DNA of 43,527 nt from contig JAGGXB010000094.1 of assembly GCA_021163245.1 (NCBI GenBank), positions 1 through 43,527 on the forward strand. Direction: 5' to 3'. Positions 43,047-43,527 of this stretch are shown here, in pieces. Below the pieces are notes generated by a model. The model was given only the letters and a program-made list of their open reading frames with translations. It did no database searches and was not told where the DNA came from. Position 1 is the first letter of the stretch. Each line of letters begins with the position of its first letter. The translations under genes were made by a program, and so were the position numbers. The DNA is from Thermoproteales archaeon (GTDB taxonomy: Archaea; Thermoproteota; Thermoprotei; Thermofilales; Thermofilaceae).

Positions 43047-43490
43047 CTAACCTTTGGACTTAGTTGCTGTGCAGTATGAACAATAGCCTCCCAAATAGGC
43101 ACGAACGCTAGTTTTTGCACCATCACACCAACTTTCAATATATGAAGATGTATAGCTTCCTGTTTCTCCTACACCAAAATAATGCGAAGTGGTATCACCG
43201 CATGATATGAATCCATTTACGCAGTATTTTTGGCTACATAGTTCCACATATGATTTATCAAACACACAGAAGTTGCAGGATCCAGGATATTTTTCGCTCA
43301 TTCTAGCTTTTGCATTTCCGTATGAATTATCTACTGTTGTTCCATATATGCTTGCTTGTGCATATACTACTGAATATGTCCCGCTTTTGCTTGTACTGCA
43401 CGTAGTACAAATAACTATCGATGCTACAGTCGTTAATACTGTTAGAATTATTATTGTTAGTAATTTCTTCGGTAAAATTCTCATATTCAT
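43047..43490 (-). CDS. Small secreted cysteine-rich protein (candidate exported effector)
   Basis: A 147-residue preprotein. A basic start (MNMRILPKK) and hydrophobic core (10-28) form a signal peptide; cleavage could fall near residue 28 or after VVYA at 44. The mature part is small, polar and rich in Ser, Tyr and Gly, with eight cysteines at 72, 75, 85, 90, 97, 122, 137 and 140, two pairs spaced CxxC. An even number of cysteines in a secreted thermophile protein implies disulfide bonds. Heading an operon with an ABC exporter, it looks like a bacteriocin-like or signalling substrate. No known family is recognised. Confidence 0.65.
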   Translation of the reverse strand: MNMRILPKKLLTIIILTVLTTVASIVICTTCSTSKSGTYSVVYAQASIYGTTVDNSYGNAKARMSEKYPGSCNFCVFDKSYVELCSQKYCVNGFISCGDTTSHYFGVGETGSYTSSYIESWCDGAKTSVRAYLGGYCSYCTATKSKG

Positions 43491-43513
43491 ACACTAACAT
43501 GTTTCATAAATTC

Positions 43514-43522
43514 ATATATATT
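43514..43522 (-). promoter_or_regulatory. TATA box of the secreted-protein/ABC operon
   Basis: The minus strand reads AATATATAT, centred about 27 nt before ATG 43490. Transcription would begin at or next to the start codon, giving a leaderless mRNA for the first gene. The other four genes have gaps of 14 nt or less, or overlap, so this is probably the promoter of the whole operon. Confidence 0.55.
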
Positions 43523-43527
43523 TTTTA

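Noticed and set aside
43047-43490. Lactococcin 972 family bacteriocin
   Set aside because: The operon layout is similar, but the mature sequence lacks the family's tryptophan/histidine pattern and is cysteine-rich instead, so only an analogy is claimed.
1-43527. CRISPR arrays or cas genes
   Set aside because: No regularly spaced direct repeats and no Cas-like motifs were seen on either strand.

Overview
This 43.5 kb window is AT-rich archaeal DNA, most likely from a thermophilic member of the Thermoproteota (crenarchaeal grade); I cannot name the species. The grounds are TATA-box promoters, Shine-Dalgarno sequences of the GGTGAT type, a tRNA gene with an intron at the 37/38 position, archaeal marker genes (Trm5, AK6/Fap7, PyrI-dependent aspartate transcarbamoylase, ADP-forming acyl-CoA synthetases, Lhr-type helicase) and very tight gene packing.

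Left part (1-11 kb): the 3' end of an unrecognised gene, a membrane-anchored SDH-type (ClpP-like) protease, an Lhr helicase, and a nearly complete UMP biosynthesis operon read leftward in the order pyrF-pyrE-pyrB-pyrI-pyrK-pyrC, then a nicotinamidase-like hydrolase and pyrD. carAB is absent from the window. A tRNA-Ala(CGC) gene with a 19-nt intron lies upstream of the operon.

Middle (11-37.4 kb): an amidohydrolase, a Trm5 methyltransferase, a phosphohexomutase, a stand-alone alpha subunit of ADP-forming acyl-CoA synthetase, and a prs / eIF2B-like / ribose-1,5-bisphosphate isomerase operon. In that operon the first paralogue has lost both catalytic residues, and the second appears to start at AUU. 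Next come AK6, DUF763, a large FtsX-type permease, a divergent SF2 helicase, gcvT-gcvH, a fused acyl-CoA synthetase with an AcoX/NAD-kinase-like partner, glutamate dehydrogenase, a CoA-disulfide-reductase-like flavoenzyme and an Sfm1-like SPOUT methyltransferase. GDH, the ADP-forming synthetases and the glycine cleavage parts fit growth on amino acids or peptides. Just before the Sfm1-like start codon is a C/D-box sRNA-like element whose two guides both read as antisense to tRNA-Val(UAC).

Right part (37.6-43.5 kb): an accessory, visibly more GC-rich block. It begins with a complete IS6-type insertion sequence sitting inside a small membrane-protein gene, followed by the wreck of a family B DNA polymerase. 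It ends with a leftward five-gene operon: a small secreted cysteine-rich protein, two membrane-anchored ectodomain proteins, a six-helix permease and an ABC ATPase. This operon has the layout of a peptide (bacteriocin-like) export or immunity system, and I do not recognise it as a described family. It is the best candidate in the window for a new system.
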